NCBI GenBank assembly: GCA_025999775.1
Contig: BNXT01000090.1
Span: 1 to 6,244 of the forward strand
Direction: 5' to 3'
Source: Bacteroidia bacterium
GTDB taxonomy: Bacteria > Bacteroidota > Bacteroidia > Bacteroidales > P3
Length of the DNA: 6,244 nucleotides
Shown: positions 1-6,244 of the stretch, piece after piece
Numbering within the stretch: the stretch's first letter is position 1
Layout: each line of letters starts with the position of its first letter
Made by a program: the position numbers and the translations under genes
Notes under the pieces: model-generated
What the model was told of the DNA's origin: nothing
Seen by the model: only the letters and a program-made list of their open reading frames with translations
The model's database searches: none

Positions 1-26
1 GTGATTTGAATTAAAGATTGCTTCAT
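1..26 (-). CDS. 5' end of a gene coupled to the TonB-dependent receptor (partial)
   Basis: Reading leftward, the receptor's TAA stop (28-26) shares its last A with an ATG (26-24), giving a TAATG stop/start overlap. The open frame then reads MKQSLIQI and leaves the window after eight full codons. A Lys at position 2 followed by a hydrophobic run is compatible with the start of a signal peptide, but the piece is too short to prove it. The overlap suggests translational coupling and a shared transcript with the receptor. Receptors of this kind (regulatory-like domain, about 780 residues, no SusD partner) are often followed in Bacteroidota by a DUF4249 outer-membrane lipoprotein, so that is the leading guess. 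The product itself cannot be identified from this fragment, and the ATG could be fortuitous. Confidence 0.5.
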
Positions 27-2383
27 TAGAATCGGAAATTAAATGTAATTGAGGGCACCATACCAAAGAGATAGAGTTTCTGCGTAGTCGCCACTGTTGG
101 GTCTTGGCTGTCTCTTTCAAACATAATCATCCAAGCGTTATGTTGGTTGTAAATGTTATACACGCCAAAATTCCAGTCGTAATCCCACTTTCGGGAAGGT
201 TTGACTTTGCTTTTAAGGGTATAGGACACATCCATACGGTGATAATCGGGCATGCGATAGCTGTTGCGGTCGGTATAGACCGGTATATAAACGCCATCCA
301 CGTAGGAGCGACCGGAGGGGAAGGTGGTAGCGTTGCCAGTATAATATACCCAATTCATGCTAATAATGGAGCGTTCCGAGAGTTGCCAATTCAGGACGAT
401 CGTCAAATTATGCGTGCGGTCGTAGGGCGCTAAAAAATATTGATTATCGTTTACTGTGGCTATTTGTCGTTCACTGCGCGAGAGCGTGTAACTAATCCAT
501 CCATTGAGTATGCCGGACGGTTTTTTTACCATAAACTCAGCGCCGTAGGCTCTTCCGGTACCGATACGTACTTCCGAAAATAAATTCGGGTTCAATAGAA
601 TTTCTGCTTGGTCTTTAAAATCAATGCAATCGTAGATTTTTTTGTAATATAATTCTACGGAAGTTTCCCATTTATTTTCTTTAAAATTACGAAAATAGCC
701 CACCGAGAACATGTCTGCTCTTTGAGGTTTGACGGTAGGACCTGTTGGAAACCATACATCTAAGGGATTTCCCATGGACGAGCTGGAAGCTAATTGCATA
801 TATTGTACGGTGCGGGAGTAACCGGCTTTGACCGACTGTTTATCGTTGAAGATGTAGGTTAGTCCCACACGCGGTTCCAGATTCCACGAAGTATGATAAA
901 TCTCGCCACGTTTGTAGTATTTGGTTTCTTTGAAGTTGTAGTTTTCGTCGTAGAAATTCACGGTATCTGCGCCAATATTGAAGAAGCCGTTAAGCCGAAG
1001 CCCATATTTAACGAGGAGTTTCGGGCTTACATTCAGGTCATGACTTATGTACAGTGCATTTTCTAATGTGCGTAGTGTTGGCAGTACGACTTGTGAGGAG
1101 ACCGTCTCCGTGCTATCGAGCCAACCGCTGACCGACATTGATTGGCTTGCTTTACCGAGATTGATTTTATGAAAGGTTGAGGCGCCGCCGAAATACAGTG
1201 TATTATTGGGCGCTATTTGGTAGATAAAATGTGCTTTTAAGCCATAGTCCACGATTTTAGAGTCCCATCGTACATCAAACAAATTGTCTTCACTCATAGC
1301 TACGCCGTAGTCATATACGGAGGATAGCAAGCTGACGTTAGAAACAAACCGACTATTATAGGTGTGTCGCCATATTGCAGACGCCGTTTGATTACCATAG
1401 TCAAAGCCCATCAAGCCGCCGTCAATAGCGACAACATCAAGTCCTTTGTAGGCGGATAGTTCTAATTGGTCTTTTCCTGTCAATTTGTGGGTAATTTTTA
1501 CATTCACATCCCAGAAAAACAGGCGGGAATTTTTCGCCATATCGCTGTTTGCCAGCGGCAAGAAGAGGTCGAAGTAGGTACGGCGTCCTGCTATCATAAA
1601 GTTCGTACGATTTTGCCACAGGTATCCTTTTACGGTCAGGCGGCTTGATAGCAGTCCAATACCGCCGCTACCCGATATTTTATCGCCACCGCCATCGGTT
1701 TGGATGTCGAGTACGGAGGCAAGTCGTCCGCCATGTTGCACAGGCATATCGCCTTTATACACGGTAACATCTTTGATGGCGTCGTTATTGAAGACCGAGA
1801 AGAACCCCAAGCAGTGGGAAGCGTTATATACGGTTGCACCATCCATCATGATTAGGTTTTGGTCGGGCGCTCCCCCGCGTACGCTAAAGCCGGAGCCGCC
1901 TTCACCGGTACTCATAATACCCGGTAGCAGTTGAATACTTTTAATAACATCGACTTCGCCCATCAATGTTGGGATGGTGCGTATCGTTTGAATATTAAGC
2001 GTTACGGCGCCCATTTCGTTTTTTGCCACATTGCGATTGCCGCGTACATCCGTAATCTCGACCGCTGATAACTGTTCGGCGGACGGTGTAAGCGTTACGG
2101 AAAGCGTCAGGTTTGCTGTAACTGTAACCTGTTGCGTCAGATTTTCGTGTCCCAAAAACGAGAACACTAATGTATAGTTTCCTTTTTTTAGGTTCAAGGT
2201 GTAATTTCCGTTTAGATCAGCTACAGCGCCTGTTTTCAGTTCTTGCACATAGACAGCAGCTCCGACGAGGCGTTCCCCATTAACAGCATCCTTGATAGTA
2301 CCCGTAATTGTAAAATTATCTTGTGCAAAGAGCGTTCCTGATGCTAAAAGCATCAGTGATACTATATAGTGTTTCAATTTCAA
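26..2383 (-). CDS. TonB-dependent outer-membrane receptor with carboxypeptidase-regulatory-like domain
   Basis: This is a 785-residue outer-membrane transporter, expected to import a ligand into the periplasm using TonB/ExbBD energy. Residues 1-20 look like a signal peptide (basic MKLKH start, hydrophobic core, cleavage near LFA|Q). Residues 24-100 form a carboxypeptidase-regulatory-like beta-sandwich (TITGTIKDAVNGERLVGAAV). A TonB-box-like stretch, AVEITD, lies near 107-112. The plug spans about 135-230, with DVIKSIQLLPGI, GFSVRGG at 165-171, LIMMDG at 177-182, and YKGDMP followed by GGRLASVLDI near 209-227. The rest is beta-barrel and ends in the aromatic signature ITFNFRF. It is shorter than SusC (about 1000 residues), and no SusD gene is visible, so a SusCD glycan transporter is unlikely. 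The ligand is unknown. The start is TTG: the first ATG (residue 11) would cut the signal peptide. The gene appears intact. Family call is firm, substrate open. Confidence 0.95.
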   Translation of the reverse strand: MKLKHYIVSLMLLASGTLFAQDNFTITGTIKDAVNGERLVGAAVYVQELKTGAVADLNGNYTLNLKKGNYTLVFSFLGHENLTQQVTVTANLTLSVTLTPSAEQLSAVEITDVRGNRNVAKNEMGAVTLNIQTIRTIPTLMGEVDVIKSIQLLPGIMSTGEGGSGFSVRGGAPDQNLIMMDGATVYNASHCLGFFSVFNNDAIKDVTVYKGDMPVQHGGRLASVLDIQTDGGGDKISGSGGIGLLSSRLTVKGYLWQNRTNFMIAGRRTYFDLFLPLANSDMAKNSRLFFWDVNVKITHKLTGKDQLELSAYKGLDVVAIDGGLMGFDYGNQTASAIWRHTYNSRFVSNVSLLSSVYDYGVAMSEDNLFDVRWDSKIVDYGLKAHFIYQIAPNNTLYFGGASTFHKINLGKASQSMSVSGWLDSTETVSSQVVLPTLRTLENALYISHDLNVSPKLLVKYGLRLNGFFNIGADTVNFYDENYNFKETKYYKRGEIYHTSWNLEPRVGLTYIFNDKQSVKAGYSRTVQYMQLASSSSMGNPLDVWFPTGPTVKPQRADMFSVGYFRNFKENKWETSVELYYKKIYDCIDFKDQAEILLNPNLFSEVRIGTGRAYGAEFMVKKPSGILNGWISYTLSRSERQIATVNDNQYFLAPYDRTHNLTIVLNWQLSERSIISMNWVYYTGNATTFPSGRSYVDGVYIPVYTDRNSYRMPDYHRMDVSYTLKSKVKPSRKWDYDWNFGVYNIYNQHNAWMIMFERDSQDPTVATTQKLYLFGMVPSITFNFRF

Positions 2384-2411
2384 AATCGAAGGTTTTTGTT
2401 TTATAGAGACG

Positions 2412-2442
2412 CAAAGGTACGGAATTTTTTGAAACTAACCAA
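2412..2442 (-). promoter_or_regulatory. Bacteroidota-type promoter for the TonB-dependent receptor
   Basis: On the minus strand, TACCTTTG (2419-2412) matches the Bacteroidota -7 consensus TAnnTTTG exactly. CTTG, with its TTG at 2442-2440, sits 20 bp upstream and matches the -33 element (TTTG/TTG) at the usual spacing. Transcription would start near 2406, leaving a leader of only about 22 nt before the TTG start at 2383. No Shine-Dalgarno motif is seen in that leader, as is common in the phylum. This is a consensus match read by eye. Confidence 0.7.
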
Positions 2443-2463
2443 GTTGATTAAAACAAATTGGGT

Positions 2464-2499
2464 TTTGCTCCAATTATTAAAAAAAAATAATTACCTTTG
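2464..2499 (+). promoter_or_regulatory. Probable Bacteroidota-type promoter for the peptidase-maf unit
   Basis: TACCTTTG at 2492-2499 matches the -7 consensus TAnnTTTG. The nearest -33 candidate is TTTG at 2464-2467, 24 bp upstream, slightly longer than the usual spacing of about 19-23 bp. The spacer is extremely A/T-rich, with nine As at 2479-2487. Predicted initiation is near 2505, giving a leader of about 55 nt before the ATG at 2560. The -7 match is strong; the -33 assignment is weak. Confidence 0.6.
2472..2492. repeat. Short A/T-rich inverted repeat inside the promoter spacer
   Basis: AATTATT (2472-2478) and AATAATT (2486-2492) are a perfect 7-bp inverted repeat separated by seven As. 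It lies between the -33 and -7 candidates of the rightward promoter, and its right arm runs into the first base of the -7 box. It could be a regulator site or a bent A-tract. In DNA this A/T-rich it may also be chance. It lacks G-C pairs, so it would not form a stable RNA terminator. Confidence 0.3.
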
Positions 2500-2559
2500 T
2501 AGTGTAAAAAACATAAAAATCATTCAAAGTTGTTTTGTATTCCACTTAAAATTCGCATT

Positions 2560-4212
2560 ATGCTACGAACCCTATCGAAAAAACTCACAACGATCATCCT
2601 TATCTTAGTGTTTGGTTTTACTATGAAAGCCCAAACACCCGACAAGACGTTCGAGATTCTCAAGAACTTAGAAATCATGGGTGCTACATACAAGCAGGTA
2701 TATCTGTTTTACGTTAACGAAACCAATCCCGGCGCGCTCATGAAGACAGCCATTGATGCGATGTTACAAAGTCTTGACCCTTATACCGTTTACATTCCGG
2801 AAGCCAATATTGAGGATGTACGGATGCTCAAAGAAGGGCAGTACGAAGGCATTGGCAGTATCATCATGCAACGCGACAAAAAAACCTATATCGCTGAAGT
2901 GTATGAGCATTTTCCGGCACAGAAAGCCGGTCTTAAACCCGGTGACCAGATACTCGCCATCAACGGTACTGATATTGCTCAAAAAAACATCGAAGAAATA
3001 AGCCACCTGCTTAAAGGACAGGTGAATACTACGCTGACAATTAACATCATTCCTTTAGGAGAGAAAGAACCCAAAGAAATGTCAATCCAACGTGAAGCTA
3101 TTCATTTTGATAACGTTACTTACAGCACGCTTTTCGAGAATCAGACCGGCTATATTCGCTTAGATGGGTTCACCGAAGGAGCAGCCAAGGAGTTTAAAGA
3201 ATCTTTCCTTAAACTCAAAGAACAAGGCGCTGATAAGTTAGTCATTGACCTGCGTAACAACGGCGGCGGACTCATGAACGAAGCTATCAGTATTGTCGCA
3301 CTGTTTATTGATAAAGGATTACCGGTGGTTAGCATGAAAGGCAAACAACAGGAAAACGACCAAACATTTCTCACCGAAAACGATCCCTTAGATAAAAACA
3401 TCCCTATCGTGGTATTGATCAATCGGTCATCAGCCTCTGCCTCGGAGATTTTAGCTGGCGCTTTGCAAGATTACGACCGTGCTGTAATCATGGGTCAACG
3501 ATCATTTGGTAAAGGGTTGGTACAGAACATTGTCCCTTTGAACTATCATGCTCAGCTGAAAATCACCACCGCAAAATACTATGTCCCAAGCGGACGTTGC
3601 GTACAAGCTATTGACTACGGCAATCGCGACAAACAAGGGATTGCTCATAAGCTTCCCGATTCGCTGCGCACTGCCTACAAAACACAAAACGGACGGACTG
3701 TCTATGATGGCGATGGTATCGAACCCGACGTCGAACTCGCTACTAAGAATCTGAGCGACATAGCGACCTCCCTGTTAGAAAGTTACAACATCTTCGATTT
3801 TGCCAATGACTACGCATTAAAACATAAAACAATCTCACAACAAATTAAGACATTTAACCTTTCCGACAGCGATTTTGATGCGTTTTGTCAATATTTGAAG
3901 ATCAAAAATTTTGACTATCGTACGGATATCGAAAAAAGCATTGAAACCCTTTCAAAATGTGCCAAAGACGACGGTTATTATGACGATCTTCAGAAAGAAA
4001 TCGGACAGCTGAAAAATAAATTGACACAACGTAAGGGACAAGATTTGCAGATTCATAAAGATGAGATTCTTATGCTCCTCAATACCGAAATCATCAATCG
4101 CTACTACTATGAGAAAGGTGCAATAGAATACTCCTTAACCAAAGATACTGACTTACAAGAAGCGCAGAAGCTACTGTCTGACCTTGAAAAAGTCAATAAA
4201 CTATTGCGATGA
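2560..4212 (+). CDS. S41A family C-terminal processing (tail-specific) peptidase with PDZ domain
   Basis: This 550-residue exported serine protease of the CtpA/Prc type is expected to cleave periplasmic or envelope proteins near their C-termini. The ATG at 2560 is preferred over an in-frame TTG at 2530, because it gives a clean signal peptide (MLRTLSKK, hydrophobic core, cleavage near MKA|Q at 24-25). A PDZ domain spans about 95-178 (GIGS at 97-100, AGLKPGDQILAINGTDI at 123-139). The protease core follows: DLRNNGGG at 230-237, SASASEI with predicted nucleophile Ser293 and Glu296, and FGKG with general base Lys318. The Ser-Lys gap of 25 and Ser-x-x-Glu pattern match Prc and Scenedesmus CtpA, so it should be active. 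A helical C-terminal extension of roughly 150 residues, ending in DLEKVNKLLR, is typical of Bacteroidota members. It overlaps maf by four bases. ctpA or prc are generic family names; the substrate is unknown. Confidence 0.93.
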   Translation: MLRTLSKKLTTIILILVFGFTMKAQTPDKTFEILKNLEIMGATYKQVYLFYVNETNPGALMKTAIDAMLQSLDPYTVYIPEANIEDVRMLKEGQYEGIGSIIMQRDKKTYIAEVYEHFPAQKAGLKPGDQILAINGTDIAQKNIEEISHLLKGQVNTTLTINIIPLGEKEPKEMSIQREAIHFDNVTYSTLFENQTGYIRLDGFTEGAAKEFKESFLKLKEQGADKLVIDLRNNGGGLMNEAISIVALFIDKGLPVVSMKGKQQENDQTFLTENDPLDKNIPIVVLINRSSASASEILAGALQDYDRAVIMGQRSFGKGLVQNIVPLNYHAQLKITTAKYYVPSGRCVQAIDYGNRDKQGIAHKLPDSLRTAYKTQNGRTVYDGDGIEPDVELATKNLSDIATSLLESYNIFDFANDYALKHKTISQQIKTFNLSDSDFDAFCQYLKIKNFDYRTDIEKSIETLSKCAKDDGYYDDLQKEIGQLKNKLTQRKGQDLQIHKDEILMLLNTEIINRYYYEKGAIEYSLTKDTDLQEAQKLLSDLEKVNKLLR

Positions 4213-4808
4213 CAACGCAATATCACCTGATATTAGGCTCTCAATCGCCACGTCGTGCGGAACTCTTACGGCAAATGGGCTTAGATTTCGAGGTCATGCC
4301 TCTCAACACGGACGAATCGTACCCTGATAGCATCGCCCCCAAAGATGTAGCCAAATACATCGCTAACAAAAAAGCCAACGCTGTAAATATGGCGTCCTTA
4401 GCGGATAACAGCCTGCTGATAACCTGCGATACGGTGGTTCTTGTCGGCGCTACGATACTTGGAAAACCACATTCAATACGCCAAGCTCGTACCATGCTTG
4501 AACAGTTGTCGAATAACAAACATAGTGTGATAAGCGGTGTTTGTCTCAGAACAAAACATCAAACCGTAAGTTTTTCCGACCGTACCGATGTTTGGTTCAA
4601 AGCATTAAGTTACAGTGAAATAGATTACTATACCCAACACTATCAAACACTTGATAAAGCGGGAGCTTATGGTATTCAGGATTGGATTGGACTTATTGGT
4701 GTCCGGCGTATCGGCGGCTCTTTCTATAATGTGATGGGACTACCTACACAGAAACTCTACGACCATATAGTACAATTAGATCGTAGCAATGTTACTGCTA
4801 AGCGCTAA
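4209..4808 (+). CDS. maf: Maf family nucleoside triphosphate pyrophosphatase (YhdE-like dTTP/UTP type)
   Basis: This 199-residue cytoplasmic protein has normal length for Maf, an enzyme that hydrolyses non-canonical or excess nucleoside triphosphates to monophosphate and pyrophosphate. Maf has been linked to septum inhibition in Bacillus. Visible family motifs, in order: the substrate loop LGSQSPRRAELL (9-20), DESYP (35-39), ITCDTVV with predicted catalytic Asp74, LGKP with Lys86, LDKAGAYGIQ (148-157) with Lys150 and Gln157, and GSFYNVMGLP (170-179). Gln in GIQ is as in E. coli YhdE and favours the dTTP/UTP (m5UTP) subfamily over the YceF m7GTP type. The ATG lies inside the peptidase stop (ATGA, 4209-4212) and no Shine-Dalgarno is seen, so translation is probably coupled. 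The DWIGLIGVRRI segment is like Bacteroidota Maf proteins. Family call is firm; substrate preference is inferred from motifs. Confidence 0.95.
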   Translation: MTTQYHLILGSQSPRRAELLRQMGLDFEVMPLNTDESYPDSIAPKDVAKYIANKKANAVNMASLADNSLLITCDTVVLVGATILGKPHSIRQARTMLEQLSNNKHSVISGVCLRTKHQTVSFSDRTDVWFKALSYSEIDYYTQHYQTLDKAGAYGIQDWIGLIGVRRIGGSFYNVMGLPTQKLYDHIVQLDRSNVTAKR

Positions 4809-4828
4809 TCATAATGGGGGACAATTTT

Positions 4829-6244
4829 CTATTTTCCGATGGTTTGTGCCGCTTCAATACGTTGCAAGGTTTCTGCTTTACCGAGGATGTTCATCACCTC
4901 GTTAAGGTGCGGACCCACTGCAGCGCCCACTAAGCATATCCGTAAACAATTCATAAACACGCCCGTTTTGAGATTATGTTCTGAAATAAATTGCTGTGTA
5001 ATTTGATCAAGGTATTCGGATGAAAAATCGTCGATTTGTTCCAACATTTGAGCATAGTTATTCAATGTTTCTGACATTTCTACCATCCAATATTTTTTAA
5101 CTGCTTTTTCGTCGTATTCCACCGGCGCACGAAAGAAGAAGTAGGCTTGATCCCAAAAATCAGTCGCAAAATTCAAGCGATCCTTGACTAATCCTACCAT
5201 TTTTTCAATCTGACTACGATTAAAAATATCAGTCGGAACATGATGTTGCAGGATTGGAATCACAGCATCTGTAATGCTTTCATTAGATTGTCGAATGAAA
5301 TATTGATGGTTGAACCAATGTGCCTTAGCGACATTAAACTTAGCGCCGTGCTTACTCACGCGTTCTAATGAAAATTGCTCCACTAATTCATTCAGGGTGA
5401 ATAGTTCCTGTTCGCTACCCGGATTCCAGCCCAGCATTGCGAGGATGTTAATAACGGCTTCGGGCAGGTAGCCCATTTCTCGGTATCCCGACGATAGTTC
5501 ACCTGTTTGCGGGTCTGTCCATGCCAGCGGAAACACCGGAAACCCTAATCTATCACCATCGCGTTTGCTTAGTTTACCGGGTCCTTCAGGTTTAAGAAGC
5601 AACGGCAGATGGGCAAATTTCGGCATTGTCTCTTCCCATCCCAAATAGCGATAGAGCAGCACGTGCATTGGCGCTGATGGTAGCCATTCTTCACCACGAA
5701 TGACGTGTGAGATTTTCATCTTGTGGTCATCCACGATATTCGCCAAATGGTAGGTCGGCAGTTCGTCGGACGATTTCCAGAGCGCTTTATCGTCCAAAAG
5801 ACTTGAATTGACGACGACCTCTCCACGAATAATATCATGCACAACGATGTCAATATTTGGTTCTATTTTGATACGTACCACGTATTTTTCACCGCTATCG
5901 AGGCGGCGGCGTAGTTCTTCCTTGGGCATGGTGAGTGCATTACGCATGTGCATCCGTGTAGAGGAATCGTATTGCACGCCGGCATTACCGCTCTGTGTAC
6001 GCATCGCTTCCAATTCTTCCGGCGTGTCAAAAGCTACGTAGGCTAAGCCCTTATCTAACAATTCATTCACATATTTACGGTAGAGCGCTTTACGTTCACT
6101 TTGTCTGTAAGGACCATATTCACCACCTACACCAACGCCTTCATCAAAAGTAATACCTAACCATTTGAAGGCTTTTTGGATGTATTCCTCAGCGCCCGGC
6201 ACAAAACGATTGCTATCCGTGTCTTCTATGCGCAACAGAAAATC
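4829..6244 (-). CDS. gltX: Glutamyl-tRNA synthetase, N-terminus beyond the window
   Basis: This class I aminoacyl-tRNA synthetase charges tRNA-Glu with glutamate using ATP in the cytoplasm. The frame stays open to the right edge, where it reads [10 protein letters not shown], so a TTG at 6235 is not the true start. About 35-40 residues, including the HIGH ATP-binding motif, should lie beyond 6244. The 471 residues present include RIEDTD (5-10), [13 protein letters not shown] (180-192), the KMSKS-equivalent KLSKR (224-228, bases 5575-5561), LAMLGWNPG in the stem-contact region, and an all-helical C-terminal anticodon-binding domain. After KLSKR comes an insertion ([19 protein letters not shown], then [15 protein letters not shown]) characteristic of Bacteroidota GluRS. 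The zinc-binding cysteines of the E. coli enzyme are absent ([15 protein letters not shown]), so this form is probably zinc-free. It ends in TAG and converges on maf. Apart from the window-edge cut it appears intact. Confidence 0.97.
   Translation of the reverse strand, partial: DFLLRIEDTDSNRFVPGAEEYIQKAFKWLGITFDEGVGVGGEYGPYRQSERKALYRKYVNELLDKGLAYVAFDTPEELEAMRTQSGNAGVQYDSSTRMHMRNALTMPKEELRRRLDSGEKYVVRIKIEPNIDIVVHDIIRGEVVVNSSLLDDKALWKSSDELPTYHLANIVDDHKMKISHVIRGEEWLPSAPMHVLLYRYLGWEETMPKFAHLPLLLKPEGPGKLSKRDGDRLGFPVFPLAWTDPQTGELSSGYREMGYLPEAVINILAMLGWNPGSEQELFTLNELVEQFSLERVSKHGAKFNVAKAHWFNHQYFIRQSNESITDAVIPILQHHVPTDIFNRSQIEKMVGLVKDRLNFATDFWDQAYFFFRAPVEYDEKAVKKYWMVEMSETLNNYAQMLEQIDDFSSEYLDQITQQFISEHNLKTGVFMNCLRICLVGAAVGPHLNEVMNILGKAETLQRIEAAQTIGK

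Noticed and set aside
104..433. Open plus-strand frame of 109 codons inside the receptor gene
   Set aside because: It lies opposite the conserved barrel coding sequence, its product resembles no family I recognise, and it has no promoter or start context. It is an antisense shadow.
26..2383. Assignment of the receptor as SusC of a glycan-utilisation locus
   Set aside because: It is about 200 residues shorter than typical SusC. No SusD or glycosidase gene is in the window, although the left flank is not visible.
2530..2559. Extended start (TTG at 2530) for the S41 peptidase, adding ten residues
   Set aside because: The added residues (FCIPLKIRI) spoil the signal-peptide layout, and the ATG at 2560 gives a standard basic N-region, hydrophobic core and cleavage site.
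4241..4519. Open minus-strand frame of 92 codons inside maf
   Set aside because: It is fully antisense to motif-bearing maf sequence and has no recognisable protein features.
4787..4801. Possible hairpin AGCA...TGCT near the end of maf
   Set aside because: It has only four outer pairs with an A-C mismatch and a tiny loop, lies inside the coding sequence, and lacks a T-run. It is too weak to call a terminator.
6233..6235. TTG at 6235 as the start of gltX
   Set aside because: The frame continues upstream to the window edge with conserved residues (DFL before LRIEDTD), and starting here would remove the essential HIGH motif.

Overview
The window looks like chromosomal DNA of a member of the Bacteroidota, probably Bacteroidales. 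Four things support this. There is a SusC-like TonB-dependent receptor with an N-terminal carboxypeptidase-regulatory-like domain. The glutamyl-tRNA synthetase has the KLSKR form of the signature and a Bacteroidota-type insertion after it. Promoter -7 boxes read TACCTTTG (consensus TAnnTTTG). No clear Shine-Dalgarno sequences are seen ahead of the genes. Base composition is moderate and looks even across the genes, and nothing suggests a mobile element.

Layout from left to right: (1) bases 1-26, minus strand, the first codons of a gene that leaves the window, coupled by TAATG to the gene before it; (2) 26-2383, minus strand, a complete 785-residue TonB-dependent outer-membrane receptor; (3) 2384-2559, a 176-bp divergent intergenic region with a recognisable Bacteroidota promoter facing each way; (4) 2560-4212, plus strand, an exported S41A C-terminal processing peptidase with a PDZ domain; (5) 4209-4808, plus strand, a Maf nucleotide pyrophosphatase whose start overlaps the peptidase stop (ATGA); (6) 4829-6244, minus strand, gltX, lacking its N-terminus because the window ends. 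It converges on maf with a 20-bp gap.

There are therefore three transcription units. The receptor and the gene after it form one leftward unit, likely for uptake of an unidentified ligand; by family precedent the partner could be a DUF4249-type lipoprotein. The peptidase and maf form a rightward unit that pairs envelope proteolysis with nucleotide-pool sanitation or division control. gltX (translation) is read leftward from outside the window. The region is mostly ordinary core and housekeeping content. I did not find a convincing undescribed system. The points most worth a second look are the coupled gene at the left edge, the non-ATG start of the receptor and the divergent promoter region.
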